From: Desulfocicer vacuolatum DSM 3385
Lineage (GTDB): Bacteria > Desulfobacterota > Desulfobacteria > Desulfobacterales > SURF-7
Direction: 5' to 3'
NCBI GenBank assembly: GCA_945870015.1
Contig: CAMBQS010000256.1
Span: 1-5,520 of the forward strand
Length of the DNA: 5,520 nucleotides
Both the position numbers and the translations under genes were made by a program. A model generated the notes under the pieces. The model made no database searches. It saw only the letters and a list, made by a program, of their open reading frames with translations, and was not told the origin of the DNA. This document shows, in pieces, positions 1 through 5,459 of this stretch (its first letter is position 1; the number at the start of each line of letters is the position of its first letter).

Positions 1-1
1 G

Positions 2-127
2 ATGTCCATGATCATTGCTCATGAGTGGTATGGTGAGTATGCCAAAAATAGACAGGCCGCCAGAACCCGCGACTGCGAAGGGGATGCATTGGAAGCAGAT
101 GCTGTGGATGAAAAAATATATGAATAA
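2..127 (+). CDS. Possible C-terminal end of an unidentified protein (partial at left edge)
   Basis: From position 2 this frame is open for 41 codons and stops at TAA (125-127), while the other two plus frames stop within the first 30 bases. The peptide is hydrophilic: it contains HEWYGEYAKNRQAARTRD and ends in an acidic stretch, DALEADAVDEKIYE. That composition suits the tail of a soluble protein, and the gene would enter from outside the window. The ATG codons at 2 and 8 lie too near the edge to test as starts. The stop lies 23 bases from the stop of the convergent minus-strand gene, a normal arrangement for two genes ending tail to tail. I do not recognise the family. A chance open frame cannot be excluded. 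Confidence 0.4.
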   Translation: MSMIIAHEWYGEYAKNRQAARTRDCEGDALEADAVDEKIYE

Positions 128-150
128 CAGGAGGCGTATCGGTCACGTAA

Positions 151-390
151 CTATTCATTATCAAGCTCCTGATCAACGTGCCGCCATATCTGATGTTTAA
201 TCTCTTTCAATACGGAGAGGTCGATATCATGCCCTTTCAGTATCCCTTGCAGTTTAAACACTTTTTTTGCACCAAGTTTTTTTTTGTGCCTCATGAAATC
301 GATAAAATTGGCGATATCATGTAAATCCTGCTCGGAAAAATCGACAAGTTTATTGTAAATCTCATGTTTGGTTATCGCTGCTTTATTCAT
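151..390 (-). CDS. Small antitoxin-like protein (79 aa), no toxin beside it
   Basis: The protein begins MNKAAITKHEIYNKLVDFSE. I place the start at the ATG 388-390 because GGAG stands five bases upstream; an in-frame TTG at 408 would lengthen it by six residues but would put that GGAG inside the gene. Residues 11-38 form an amphipathic helix pattern (LVDFSEQDLHDIANFIDFMRHKKK) resembling the N-terminal part of VapB/DUF2281-type antitoxins. A second block (KLQGILKGHDIDLSVLKEIK, about 47-66) and an acidic helical tail follow. Such proteins often repress their own promoter and neutralise a toxin. Downstream on the same strand no toxin reading frame is visible: the next ATG frame there stops after about 25 codons. 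The gene is therefore an orphan here, or a stand-alone regulator. Reality of the gene is fairly sure; the antitoxin role is a resemblance only. Confidence 0.62.
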   Translation of the reverse strand: MNKAAITKHEIYNKLVDFSEQDLHDIANFIDFMRHKKKLGAKKVFKLQGILKGHDIDLSVLKEIKHQIWRHVDQELDNE

Positions 391-393
391 TTT

Positions 394-399
394 TTCTCC
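394..399 (-). promoter_or_regulatory. Ribosome binding site deciding the start of the antitoxin-like gene
   Basis: Read on the minus strand this is GGAGAA, with GGAG five bases before the ATG at 390. It favours that ATG over the upstream in-frame TTG at 408, which would bury this site within the coding sequence. Confidence 0.6.
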
Positions 400-479
400 A
401 TTACTCAAAATTATGATTCAACTATTCCATGAAAAAAATAAAAGATAATAATAATGAGGCATTGTTTTTTCGGTGTCTA

Positions 480-508
480 ATTGTAATTGAAACCTATTTG
501 TGGGTCAA
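480..508 (-). promoter_or_regulatory. Sigma70-like promoter of the antitoxin-like gene
   Basis: On the minus strand there is TTGACC (503-508) and TACAAT (480-485) separated by exactly 17 bases; each box matches the sigma70 consensus at five of six positions. Transcription would start near 473 and leave an untranslated leader of about 80 bases before the ATG at 390. The promoter lies between the end of tsaD and this gene, so the small gene can be expressed independently of the purM-tsaD unit. Confidence 0.6.
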
Positions 509-509
509 G

Positions 510-540
510 AATTTTATGAATACAATTTTATGAATACAAT
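510..540. repeat. Tandem 14-bp direct repeat upstream of the antitoxin-like promoter
   Basis: The unit AATTTTATGAATAC occurs perfectly at 510-523 and 524-537, followed by the first three bases of a third copy (538-540). It lies immediately upstream of the -35 box at 503-508. It could be an AT-rich UP-like element, a pair of binding sites for a regulator (including self-regulation by the small protein), or simple slippage duplication. The sequence alone does not decide between these. Confidence 0.7.
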
Positions 541-557
541 ATCTTGAGCGAATAGCA

Positions 558-1559
558 TTATTCCCTTTTAATCCGGGAGTAAACATCCGCATCAAGCGGC
601 AGTCGGTGTCCGGCTTTCAGGTAGTGAAAGCCGGTTGCTGCGATCATTGCAGCATTGTCCCCGCATAGCTCAACCGGCGGGATGTGCAATGTCAGGTTTT
701 TGCCCTCAGCCTGGGATCGGATCTTTTCCCTCAGTCCCCTGTTCGCTGCCACTCCCCCGACAATTGCGATATGGTTGCAGCCGGTTTCCTGAGCGGCTTT
801 CATCAGTTTGAAGCAGAGAACATCCGTCACCGCGTCCTGAAATCCTGCAGCAATGTCCACGGCCTGATCCTGGTATTCATTTGGATGGTTTTGAATGTAT
901 CGATTGACGGCGGTTTTCATTCCGCTGAAACTGAAATCAAATCCATCCTTGTCCAGATAGGATCTGGGGAACCTGATTTTTCCGGAATCCCCTTTGGCCG
1001 CCAGTTCATCAATGATGCTTCCGCCCGGATAGCCAAGGTTCAACATCTTTGCCACTTTATCATAGGCTTCTCCGGCTGCGTCATCTCTGGTCCGGCCCAT
1101 GAGCCTGGCTTGCATGTGGGAGGTTACATGATAGATACTGGTATGTCCGCCGGAAACCAGGAGGGCAACAAACGGAAACTGTGGAGGGTTGTCGCAGATG
1201 AATACGGAATTGATGTGTCCTTCCAGATGGTCCACACCTACTACCGGGATATCCCGTGACCATGCCCAGGCTTTTGCAAAAGAGAAACCCACCAGCAGGC
1301 AGCCGATCAGTCCAGGACCCTGGGTAACGGCTACGCCGTTTATCTCGGATAATCTCTTTCCGGATGTCTGAATGGCTTCATTGACGACCGGAGCAATGGA
1401 TTCAATATGCTTCCGGGAGGCAAGCTCTGGAACGACACCGCCATATCGATGGTGAATATCGATCTGTGAAGATACAATGGAGGAGAGAACTTTTTCCCCG
1501 TTTTCCACAATGGCTGCTGCGGTTTCGTCACAGGAGGATTCAATTCCGAGAACAATCAT
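558..1559 (-). CDS. tsaD: tRNA N6-adenosine threonylcarbamoyltransferase TsaD
   Basis: TsaD (Gcp/YgjD/Kae1 family) transfers the threonylcarbamoyl group from threonylcarbamoyl-AMP to adenosine 37 of tRNAs reading ANN codons, working in the cytoplasm with TsaB and TsaE. The 333-residue product has the usual family length. It starts MIVLGIESSCDET, the typical N-terminus with the first ASKHA nucleotide-binding motif. The metal ligands are the HLEGH motif (H111, H115) and D301 in CGDNAAMIA; LVSGGHT (134-140), RDDAAGEAYDK (158-168) and GGVAANR (268-274) line the nucleotide site. I chose the ATG at 1559 because the protein then begins as its family does. A longer frame from 1649 would add 30 poorly conserved residues and overlap purM by 86 bases. 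The start lies four bases after the purM stop with no clear Shine-Dalgarno, so translation is probably coupled to purM. No convincing terminator follows the stop. Confidence 0.97.
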   Translation of the reverse strand: MIVLGIESSCDETAAAIVENGEKVLSSIVSSQIDIHHRYGGVVPELASRKHIESIAPVVNEAIQTSGKRLSEINGVAVTQGPGLIGCLLVGFSFAKAWAWSRDIPVVGVDHLEGHINSVFICDNPPQFPFVALLVSGGHTSIYHVTSHMQARLMGRTRDDAAGEAYDKVAKMLNLGYPGGSIIDELAAKGDSGKIRFPRSYLDKDGFDFSFSGMKTAVNRYIQNHPNEYQDQAVDIAAGFQDAVTDVLCFKLMKAAQETGCNHIAIVGGVAANRGLREKIRSQAEGKNLTLHIPPVELCGDNAAMIAATGFHYLKAGHRLPLDADVYSRIKRE

Positions 1560-1563
1560 TCTG

Positions 1564-2622
1564 TCAACAGGTTGTTTCTTTGATCCATTTGATCTGGGTT
1601 TTTGATGTCTTTCGTTCGACAACCGTTCCGATGAGGTATGCTTTTTCATTCATCCCGGAAAGCCGTTCGAGGATTTCCTGTGAAGATTCTTCCGGAACAA
1701 CGGCGATCATTCCGATGCCATTGTTAAAAGTCCGCAGCATCTCCGTATCCGATACTTTGCCGGCCTGTTGAAGGAAAGAGAAGATCGGAGGGGTAACCCA
1801 GGAATCTTTCTGGATTTCGACCTTGCACGACTGGGGAATAATCCGGATGATATTATCGGATATGCCCCCGCCGGTAATATGGGCCAATCCGTGAATGGGG
1901 AGATCTTTAATCAGGCATCGAACGATTTCCGCATAGATCCTGGTTGGTTCCAGGAGTTCTTCACCAATGGTTTTTCCCAGTTCCGGTACCAGAGTGTCAA
2001 TTTTCAGTTTCAGTCTGTCAAAACATATTTTCCGGACAAGGGAATATCCATTGCTGTGCAGTCCGCTGGATGCAATGCCAATCAGTCTATTCCCCACACG
2101 GATTTCCGAACCATCAATGATTTTACTGTTATCCACAACACCCACTGAAAAACCAGCCAGGTCATATTCGCCTTCATGGTAGATGTCGGGCATTTCAGCA
2201 GTCTCCCCACCAATGAGCGCACAGCCGGCCTGGCGGCAGCCCTCGGCAATACCCTTGATAATGTCAGCAGCGGTATCGGTATTCAGTTTGCCGATGGCGA
2301 GATAATCTAAAAAAAACAACGGTTTTGCTCCCTGCACAATCACATCGTTGACACACATTGCCACAAGGTCAATACCGATTGTATCGTGTTTGTTCATCAT
2401 AAACGCGATTTTAAGTTTTGTGCCGACTCCATCTGTGGAGCTGACCAGAACTGGTCTTTCAAAGTTTTCAACATTCAGAGAAAAAAGCCCTCCAAATCCG
2501 CCGATTTCTCCCATTACACCGGTTCTGGGCGTCTGGTTTGCAATCTCTTTGATGGTTTTGATAAAAGTATTTGCCTTGTCAATATCGACACCGGCATCCG
2601 CATAAGTCAAAGGGTCTGTCAT
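1564..2622 (-). CDS. purM: Phosphoribosylformylglycinamidine cyclo-ligase (AIR synthetase) PurM
   Basis: PurM closes the ring of formylglycinamidine ribonucleotide with ATP to give aminoimidazole ribonucleotide, the fifth step of de novo purine synthesis, as a cytosolic homodimer. The 352 residues match the family length and appear full. Visible signatures in order are SSTDGVGTK (61-69), GIDLVAMCVND (83-93), LIGGETAEMP (136-145), GLHSNGYSL (187-195), LLEPTRIY (223-230), HITGGG (248-253) and FNNGIGM (299-305); these are nucleotide- and substrate-binding segments of the PurM/ThiL/SelD superfamily. The ATG at 2622 is preceded by AGGAG at six bases' distance and by a good promoter about 40 bases upstream. 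The gene leads a two-gene unit with tsaD four bases behind it. No functional link between purine synthesis and t6A modification is known to me; the pairing is probably one of shared growth-linked expression. Confidence 0.97.
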   Translation of the reverse strand: MTDPLTYADAGVDIDKANTFIKTIKEIANQTPRTGVMGEIGGFGGLFSLNVENFERPVLVSSTDGVGTKLKIAFMMNKHDTIGIDLVAMCVNDVIVQGAKPLFFLDYLAIGKLNTDTAADIIKGIAEGCRQAGCALIGGETAEMPDIYHEGEYDLAGFSVGVVDNSKIIDGSEIRVGNRLIGIASSGLHSNGYSLVRKICFDRLKLKIDTLVPELGKTIGEELLEPTRIYAEIVRCLIKDLPIHGLAHITGGGISDNIIRIIPQSCKVEIQKDSWVTPPIFSFLQQAGKVSDTEMLRTFNNGIGMIAVVPEESSQEILERLSGMNEKAYLIGTVVERKTSKTQIKWIKETTC

Positions 2623-2661
2623 TATTTTCTCCTGGATTAGACGATCAAAAAGGCAAAAAAA

Positions 2662-2690
2662 AATCTAAACTGAAACCGATGAAAAGTCAA
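2662..2690 (-). promoter_or_regulatory. Sigma70-like promoter of purM-tsaD
   Basis: On the minus strand TTGACT (2685-2690) and TAGATT (2662-2667) are separated by 17 bases; the boxes match consensus at five and four of six positions. Transcription would begin near 2655, about 33 bases before the purM ATG. The -35 box forms the left arm of the inverted repeat at 2686-2703 and stands back to back with the -35 box of the rightward promoter. No PurR-type operator consensus was recognised. Confidence 0.6.
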
Positions 2691-2703
2691 AACAAATTTT
2701 GAC
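2686..2703. repeat. 18-bp inverted repeat joining two divergent -35 boxes
   Basis: GTCAAAA (2686-2692) and TTTTGAC (2697-2703) are perfect complementary arms around a four-base centre, CAAA. Each arm contains most of one -35 hexamer, leftward TTGACT and rightward TTGACA, with eight bases between the hexamers. Part of the symmetry follows simply from facing -35 boxes, but the A/T bases inside extend it. It could act as an operator for a dimeric regulator controlling both transcripts. Confidence 0.55.
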
Positions 2704-2727
2704 ATCCGCAGTGTCATCGTGTAATGT
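2699..2727 (+). promoter_or_regulatory. Candidate promoter of the hom-thrH-yggU operon
   Basis: A perfect TTGACA (2699-2704) is followed after 17 bases by TAATGT (2722-2727), a weak -10 that keeps the first, second and last consensus bases. Transcription would start near 2734 and give a leader of about 180 bases that contains the aminotransferase remnant before hom. It is the best rightward promoter I can see in the 292-base gap between purM and hom. Confidence 0.45.
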
Positions 2728-2764
2728 CTGGTTATTGAAAGAGAAACAAGCAGCCAGGGGGAAA

Positions 2765-2784
2765 CCGGGGACATAATGCCCCGG
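2765..2784 (+). other. GC-rich hairpin in the hom leader
   Basis: CCGGGG (2765-2770) and CCCCGG (2779-2784) can pair around an eight-base loop. No run of T follows, so it is not an intrinsic terminator by itself. It sits at the left edge of the recognisable aminotransferase remnant. A 16-codon frame starting at 2776 has only two threonine codons and is not a convincing attenuator peptide. Confidence 0.4.
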
Positions 2785-2885
2785 GGTTTGGAGAATACGG
2801 AGATGAGTACGTTCGTTTCGCACTGATTAAGAACAACAAGAGGATCAATCAGGCTGTGAGAGGAATTAAAAAAGTTCTTGGATAG
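2778..2885 (+). pseudogene. 3' remnant of an AlaC-type PLP-dependent aminotransferase
   Basis: In this frame the DNA encodes APGFGEYGDEYVRF, continues ALIKNNKRINQAVRGIKK and ends VLG before TAG (2883-2885). This closely follows the C-terminus of alanine/aspartate-type class I aminotransferases such as E. coli AlaC, whose end I recall as GIGFGDYGDTHVRFALIEN followed by RDRIRQAIRGIK. Only about 35 of the roughly 390 residues expected for the family are present. Compared with the family, PGxGFG is shortened to PGFG, consistent with a small in-frame loss at the GC-rich left edge. Upstream the frame runs into TGA at 2736 and has no ATG, GTG or TTG start, so it cannot make a protein by normal initiation. 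The stop lies 29 bases before hom, the spacing expected for a lost operon member. The catalytic lysine region and the PLP domain are gone. That it is a remnant is my inference; the homology is strong. Confidence 0.75.
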
Positions 2886-2914
2886 ATCGATATCAACGAG
2901 GAGAAGATCGGATC

Positions 2915-4228
2915 ATGAAAGAGGTGAAAATCGGATTACTGGGTTGTGGAACCGTTGGAACCGGAGTTGCCAGGATTTTGCTGAATAGCAGCGATCTGCT
3001 CCAGTCCCGGATCGGAGCCAAGCTGATCCTGAAACATGTGGCGGATCTGGATATGAAAACCGACCGGGGCATCTGCTTTGATGAAGGCGTGTTTGTATCG
3101 GATGCATTTCAGGTCGTGGATGATCCGGATATCGACATCATCGTCGAGATGATCGGCGGAGAGACCGTTGCCAGAAAACTGATGATGAAAGCCATTGCAA
3201 ACGGAAAGCATGTTGTGACCGCCAACAAGGCGCTGCTGGCGTCTCACGGCATTGAAATCTTCCGGGCGGCATCCCAAAAAGGTGTGGATATCGGGTTTGA
3301 GGCCAGTGTGGGCGGCTGCATGCCGATCATCAAAACCATCCGTGAATCCCTGGTGGGAAACCGGATTCTGGAAATGAGAGGAATCCTGAACGGTACCTGC
3401 AATTATATCCTTTCCAGCATTACCGAAACCGGTGTTCCGTTTGCGGAAGCATTGAAAAAAGCGCAGGAAAAAGGATTTGCGGAAGCAGACCCGACGCTGG
3501 ACATCGAAGGGTTTGACACTGCCCACAAACTGGCGCTTCTGTCCTCCCTGGCTTATGGGATGGAATTGAATCTGGACGATATCTACGTGGAGGGGATTTC
3601 CAATATCAATTCCATGGATATCGAATTTGCCAAACAGTCCGGATACACCATCAAGCTGCTGGCCATCAGCAAGTTTTCCGGAGATTCCGTGGAGGCGAGG
3701 GTTCACCCTACTATGATACCGTCCGGGAATCTGCTTTCCAATGTGAGCGGCTCCCTGAATGCAGTGACGGTTACCGGTGATGCGGTCGGAGAGATTCTGC
3801 TTCACGGATACGGGGCTGGCATGATGCCCACCGCCAGTGCGGTCATCGGAGATATTGCGGATATTGCACGTAACCTGATGCTGGGGGTCAGCAACCGGAT
3901 TCCCGGCCTTTCCTATCAGCCTCAGCATATCCGGAAGATTCCTGTAACGCCGATGGATGATATCCGTACCCATTACTATTTCCGGTTTTCCGCCCTGGAC
4001 CGGCCGGGGGTTCTTTCCAGAGTAGCCGGTATTTTGGGAGACCATGGAATCAGCATCCAGACCGTTCATCAGCGCGGAAGGGATGAAAAAGGCGCGGTGC
4101 CCATCGTCATGGTGACGCATATCGCAAGAGAGGCGGATGTCATGAATGCGATGGATCAGATCAGCAGCCTGGATGTAATTGCCGATACGCCCGTGCTGAT
4201 CCGGATTGAGTCAGATGACATTGATTAA
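2915..4228 (+). CDS. hom: Homoserine dehydrogenase with C-terminal ACT domain
   Basis: Hom reduces aspartate semialdehyde to homoserine with NAD(P)H, the branch point to threonine and methionine. The 437 residues fit the monofunctional, ACT-bearing form. The Rossmann domain starts with GLLGCGTVGTG (7-17); TANKALLA (102-109) carries the conserved lysine K105; EASVGGCMPII (129-139) and NGTCNYIL (159-166) follow. The catalytic segment is FAEADPTLDIEGFDTAHK (188-205), with D201 and K205 at the positions of the known catalytic pair. Residues from about 354 to the end (FRFSALDRPGVLSRVAGIL) form an ACT domain, which in this family usually mediates threonine feedback inhibition. The ATG at 2915 has AGGAG 11 bases upstream, a slightly long spacing, but the N-terminus begins as in homologues. 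It leads an apparent operon with thrH 23 bases downstream. A long antisense frame over this gene is a codon-bias shadow. Confidence 0.97.
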   Translation: MKEVKIGLLGCGTVGTGVARILLNSSDLLQSRIGAKLILKHVADLDMKTDRGICFDEGVFVSDAFQVVDDPDIDIIVEMIGGETVARKLMMKAIANGKHVVTANKALLASHGIEIFRAASQKGVDIGFEASVGGCMPIIKTIRESLVGNRILEMRGILNGTCNYILSSITETGVPFAEALKKAQEKGFAEADPTLDIEGFDTAHKLALLSSLAYGMELNLDDIYVEGISNINSMDIEFAKQSGYTIKLLAISKFSGDSVEARVHPTMIPSGNLLSNVSGSLNAVTVTGDAVGEILLHGYGAGMMPTASAVIGDIADIARNLMLGVSNRIPGLSYQPQHIRKIPVTPMDDIRTHYYFRFSALDRPGVLSRVAGILGDHGISIQTVHQRGRDEKGAVPIVMVTHIAREADVMNAMDQISSLDVIADTPVLIRIESDDID

Positions 4229-4251
4229 ATTAACAAAGGAATAGAGGTATC

Positions 4252-4863
4252 ATGAATATTGTATGTTCTGATCTGGAAGGGGTCTTTGTACCGGAGATCT
4301 GGATTAATGTTGCCAAAAAAACAGGAATCGAGGAACTCAAACTGACCACACGGGATATTTCAGACTATAATGTCCTGATGAAAAGACGGTTGAAAATTCT
4401 GGCAGAGCACAATCTGAAAATACAGGATATTACGGCAGTAATTGCAACCATGGACCCGCTGGAAGGCGCGCTGGATTTTTTAAATTGGCTCCGATCCCAG
4501 ACCCAGGTGATTATTGTATCCGACACCTTTTCACAGTTTGCCGGTCCATTGATGGAAAAACTCGGAAGGCCGACCTTGTTCTGCCATTCCCTTTCCATTG
4601 ATGGAGATGGCACAATCACCGGATACAACCTGCGGCAGCCCGAAGCCAAGAAACAGACGGTTCTGGCCCTGAAAAGTCTGAAATACAGGGTGATTGCTTT
4701 TGGTGATTCCTATAATGATATCGGGATGCTGAAAGAGGCGGACGCAGCCATGCTGTTCCGGCCTCCGGAAAATGTCATTCAGGAATTCCCGGAGTTCCCG
4801 GTAACATTGGATTATCCTGCTTTACAGAAACTGCTGCAAAAAGAGCTGGCAGTACCATCGTGA
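4252..4863 (+). CDS. thrH: Phosphoserine phosphatase / homoserine phosphotransferase ThrH
   Basis: ThrH is a HAD-family enzyme, described in Pseudomonas aeruginosa, that dephosphorylates phosphoserine and can pass the phosphate to homoserine to make phosphohomoserine. The 203-residue product resembles that protein along its length, for example DLEGVFVPEIWI near the start and LFRPPENVIQEFPEFP near the end. HAD motifs are the nucleophile D7 and E9 in SDLEGV (motif I), S90-D91-T92 (motif II), K133/K134 (motif III region) and GDSYND (151-156) with D152 and D156 binding magnesium. Motif I has DLEG rather than the DxDxT of ordinary SerB, typical of ThrH. AGAGGT stands a few bases before the ATG at 4252. 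Position directly behind hom suggests that its homoserine activity matters here, supplying the step usually done by ThrB. Its true substrate in this organism is inferred from context. Confidence 0.93.
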   Translation: MNIVCSDLEGVFVPEIWINVAKKTGIEELKLTTRDISDYNVLMKRRLKILAEHNLKIQDITAVIATMDPLEGALDFLNWLRSQTQVIIVSDTFSQFAGPLMEKLGRPTLFCHSLSIDGDGTITGYNLRQPEAKKQTVLALKSLKYRVIAFGDSYNDIGMLKEADAAMLFRPPENVIQEFPEFPVTLDYPALQKLLQKELAVPS

Positions 4864-4873
4864 TTACAAGATT

Positions 4874-5194
4874 ATGCTGGAGATTACGGAAAACGAAAAA
4901 GGACTGACCTTTAAAATATTTGTGCAGCCGCGTTCATCCAAAAATGAAATCAAGGGGCTGCATGGCGATGCCCTGAAAGTGCGCCTGACCGCGCCGCCGG
5001 TGGATGGGGCAGCCAATGCCATGTGCATCAAGTTTCTGGCCGGCTGTTTCGATATTCCACGGGCGAATATAGAAGTGGTTTCAGGAGTTTCCTCAAGAAC
5101 CAAGCTTGTTCGCATCCAGCCGGAATCAAGCGGAAACCGCAAGGAAGAGATCAGCCGGATCAAAAAAAAGATTGAATTGTTTATAAAAAATTAG
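4874..5194 (+). CDS. DUF167 / YggU-family protein (UPF0235)
   Basis: This 106-residue protein belongs to the widespread YggU/DUF167 family, small cytoplasmic alpha/beta proteins of unknown function. Family marks are FVQPRSSKNEI (16-26), GLHGDALKVRLTAPPVDGAAN (28-48, the most conserved block) and GVSSRTK (71-77). After about residue 85 there is a charged, lysine-rich helical tail (KEEISRIKKKIELFIKN) somewhat beyond the conserved core. The ATG at 4874 lies ten bases behind the thrH stop and has no clear Shine-Dalgarno, so it is likely translated by coupling with thrH; no other suitable start exists, since the next methionine is at residue 50 after the conserved block. It is the last gene of the hom-thrH unit. 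No terminator is visible between its stop and the tRNA promoter. Family assignment is sure, function unknown. Confidence 0.93.
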   Translation: MLEITENEKGLTFKIFVQPRSSKNEIKGLHGDALKVRLTAPPVDGAANAMCIKFLAGCFDIPRANIEVVSGVSSRTKLVRIQPESSGNRKEEISRIKKKIELFIKN

Positions 5195-5201
5195 TATTTT
5201 C

Positions 5202-5232
5202 TTGACAAGGTTTTTTCAGTTCTATATATAAA
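5202..5232 (+). promoter_or_regulatory. Promoter of the tRNA-fMet gene
   Basis: A perfect TTGACA (5202-5207) begins eight bases after the DUF167 gene's stop. The -10 lies in the run TATATATAAAT: TATATA at 5225-5230 gives a 17-base spacer, and TATAAA at 5227-5232 gives 19. Transcription would start near 5237-5239, a few bases before the mature tRNA at 5243, implying a very short 5' leader. This is the strongest promoter in the window, as expected for a stable RNA gene. Confidence 0.75.
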
Positions 5233-5242
5233 TCAACTCTGA

Positions 5243-5319
<77 letters not shown>

Positions 5320-5330
5320 TTAATAAAAAC

Positions 5331-5363
5331 AGGGACTTGGGAGAAATTCTGAGTCCCTTTTTT
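5331..5363 (+). terminator. Rho-independent terminator after tRNA-fMet
   Basis: AGGGACT (5331-5337) pairs perfectly with AGTCCCT (5352-5358). The inner bases TGGGA and TTCTG extend the stem with G-T, G-C and A-T pairs and close on a GAAA tetraloop (5343-5346), giving a stem of about 12 pairs. Six T residues follow directly (5358-5363). It lies 11 bases behind the tRNA's CCA end and would also end any readthrough from the hom operon. Confidence 0.88.
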
Positions 5364-5459
5364 ATTTGCTTATTTTTTGTATTCACCCCTTTCAACCTCA
5401 AACAGATAAAAATCAGGATAAATTTTATTTTGGAAAATGATACATTCAAAGGGTGAAAA

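Noticed and set aside
15..200. 61-codon plus-strand frame starting MLMSGMVSMPKIDR
   Set aside because: It overlaps the 3' end of the small minus-strand gene and competes with the better frame ending at 127; its Met-rich composition looks artificial.
541..570. Terminator for purM-tsaD just after the tsaD stop
   Set aside because: Only a weak GAATA/TATTC stem is present and no T run follows on the minus strand.
684..1259. 191-codon plus-strand frame within tsaD
   Set aside because: Antisense shadow of conserved TsaD codons, with no recognisable domain and no promoter.
1560..1649. Longer tsaD start at 1649
   Set aside because: The added 30 residues (MKKHTSSERLSNERHQKP and onward) are basic and unlike TsaD N-termini and come from the purM coding region; the family begins at MIVLGIESS.
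2776..2826. 16-codon leader peptide as a threonine attenuator
   Set aside because: It has only two Thr codons and no Ile run, no competing hairpins and no terminator with a T run before hom; it also overlaps the aminotransferase remnant in another frame.
2936..4120. 394-codon open frame on the minus strand across hom
   Set aside because: It lies wholly antisense to a clear homoserine dehydrogenase, is rich in His, Gln, Arg and Gly as expected from mirrored codon bias, and shows no domain.
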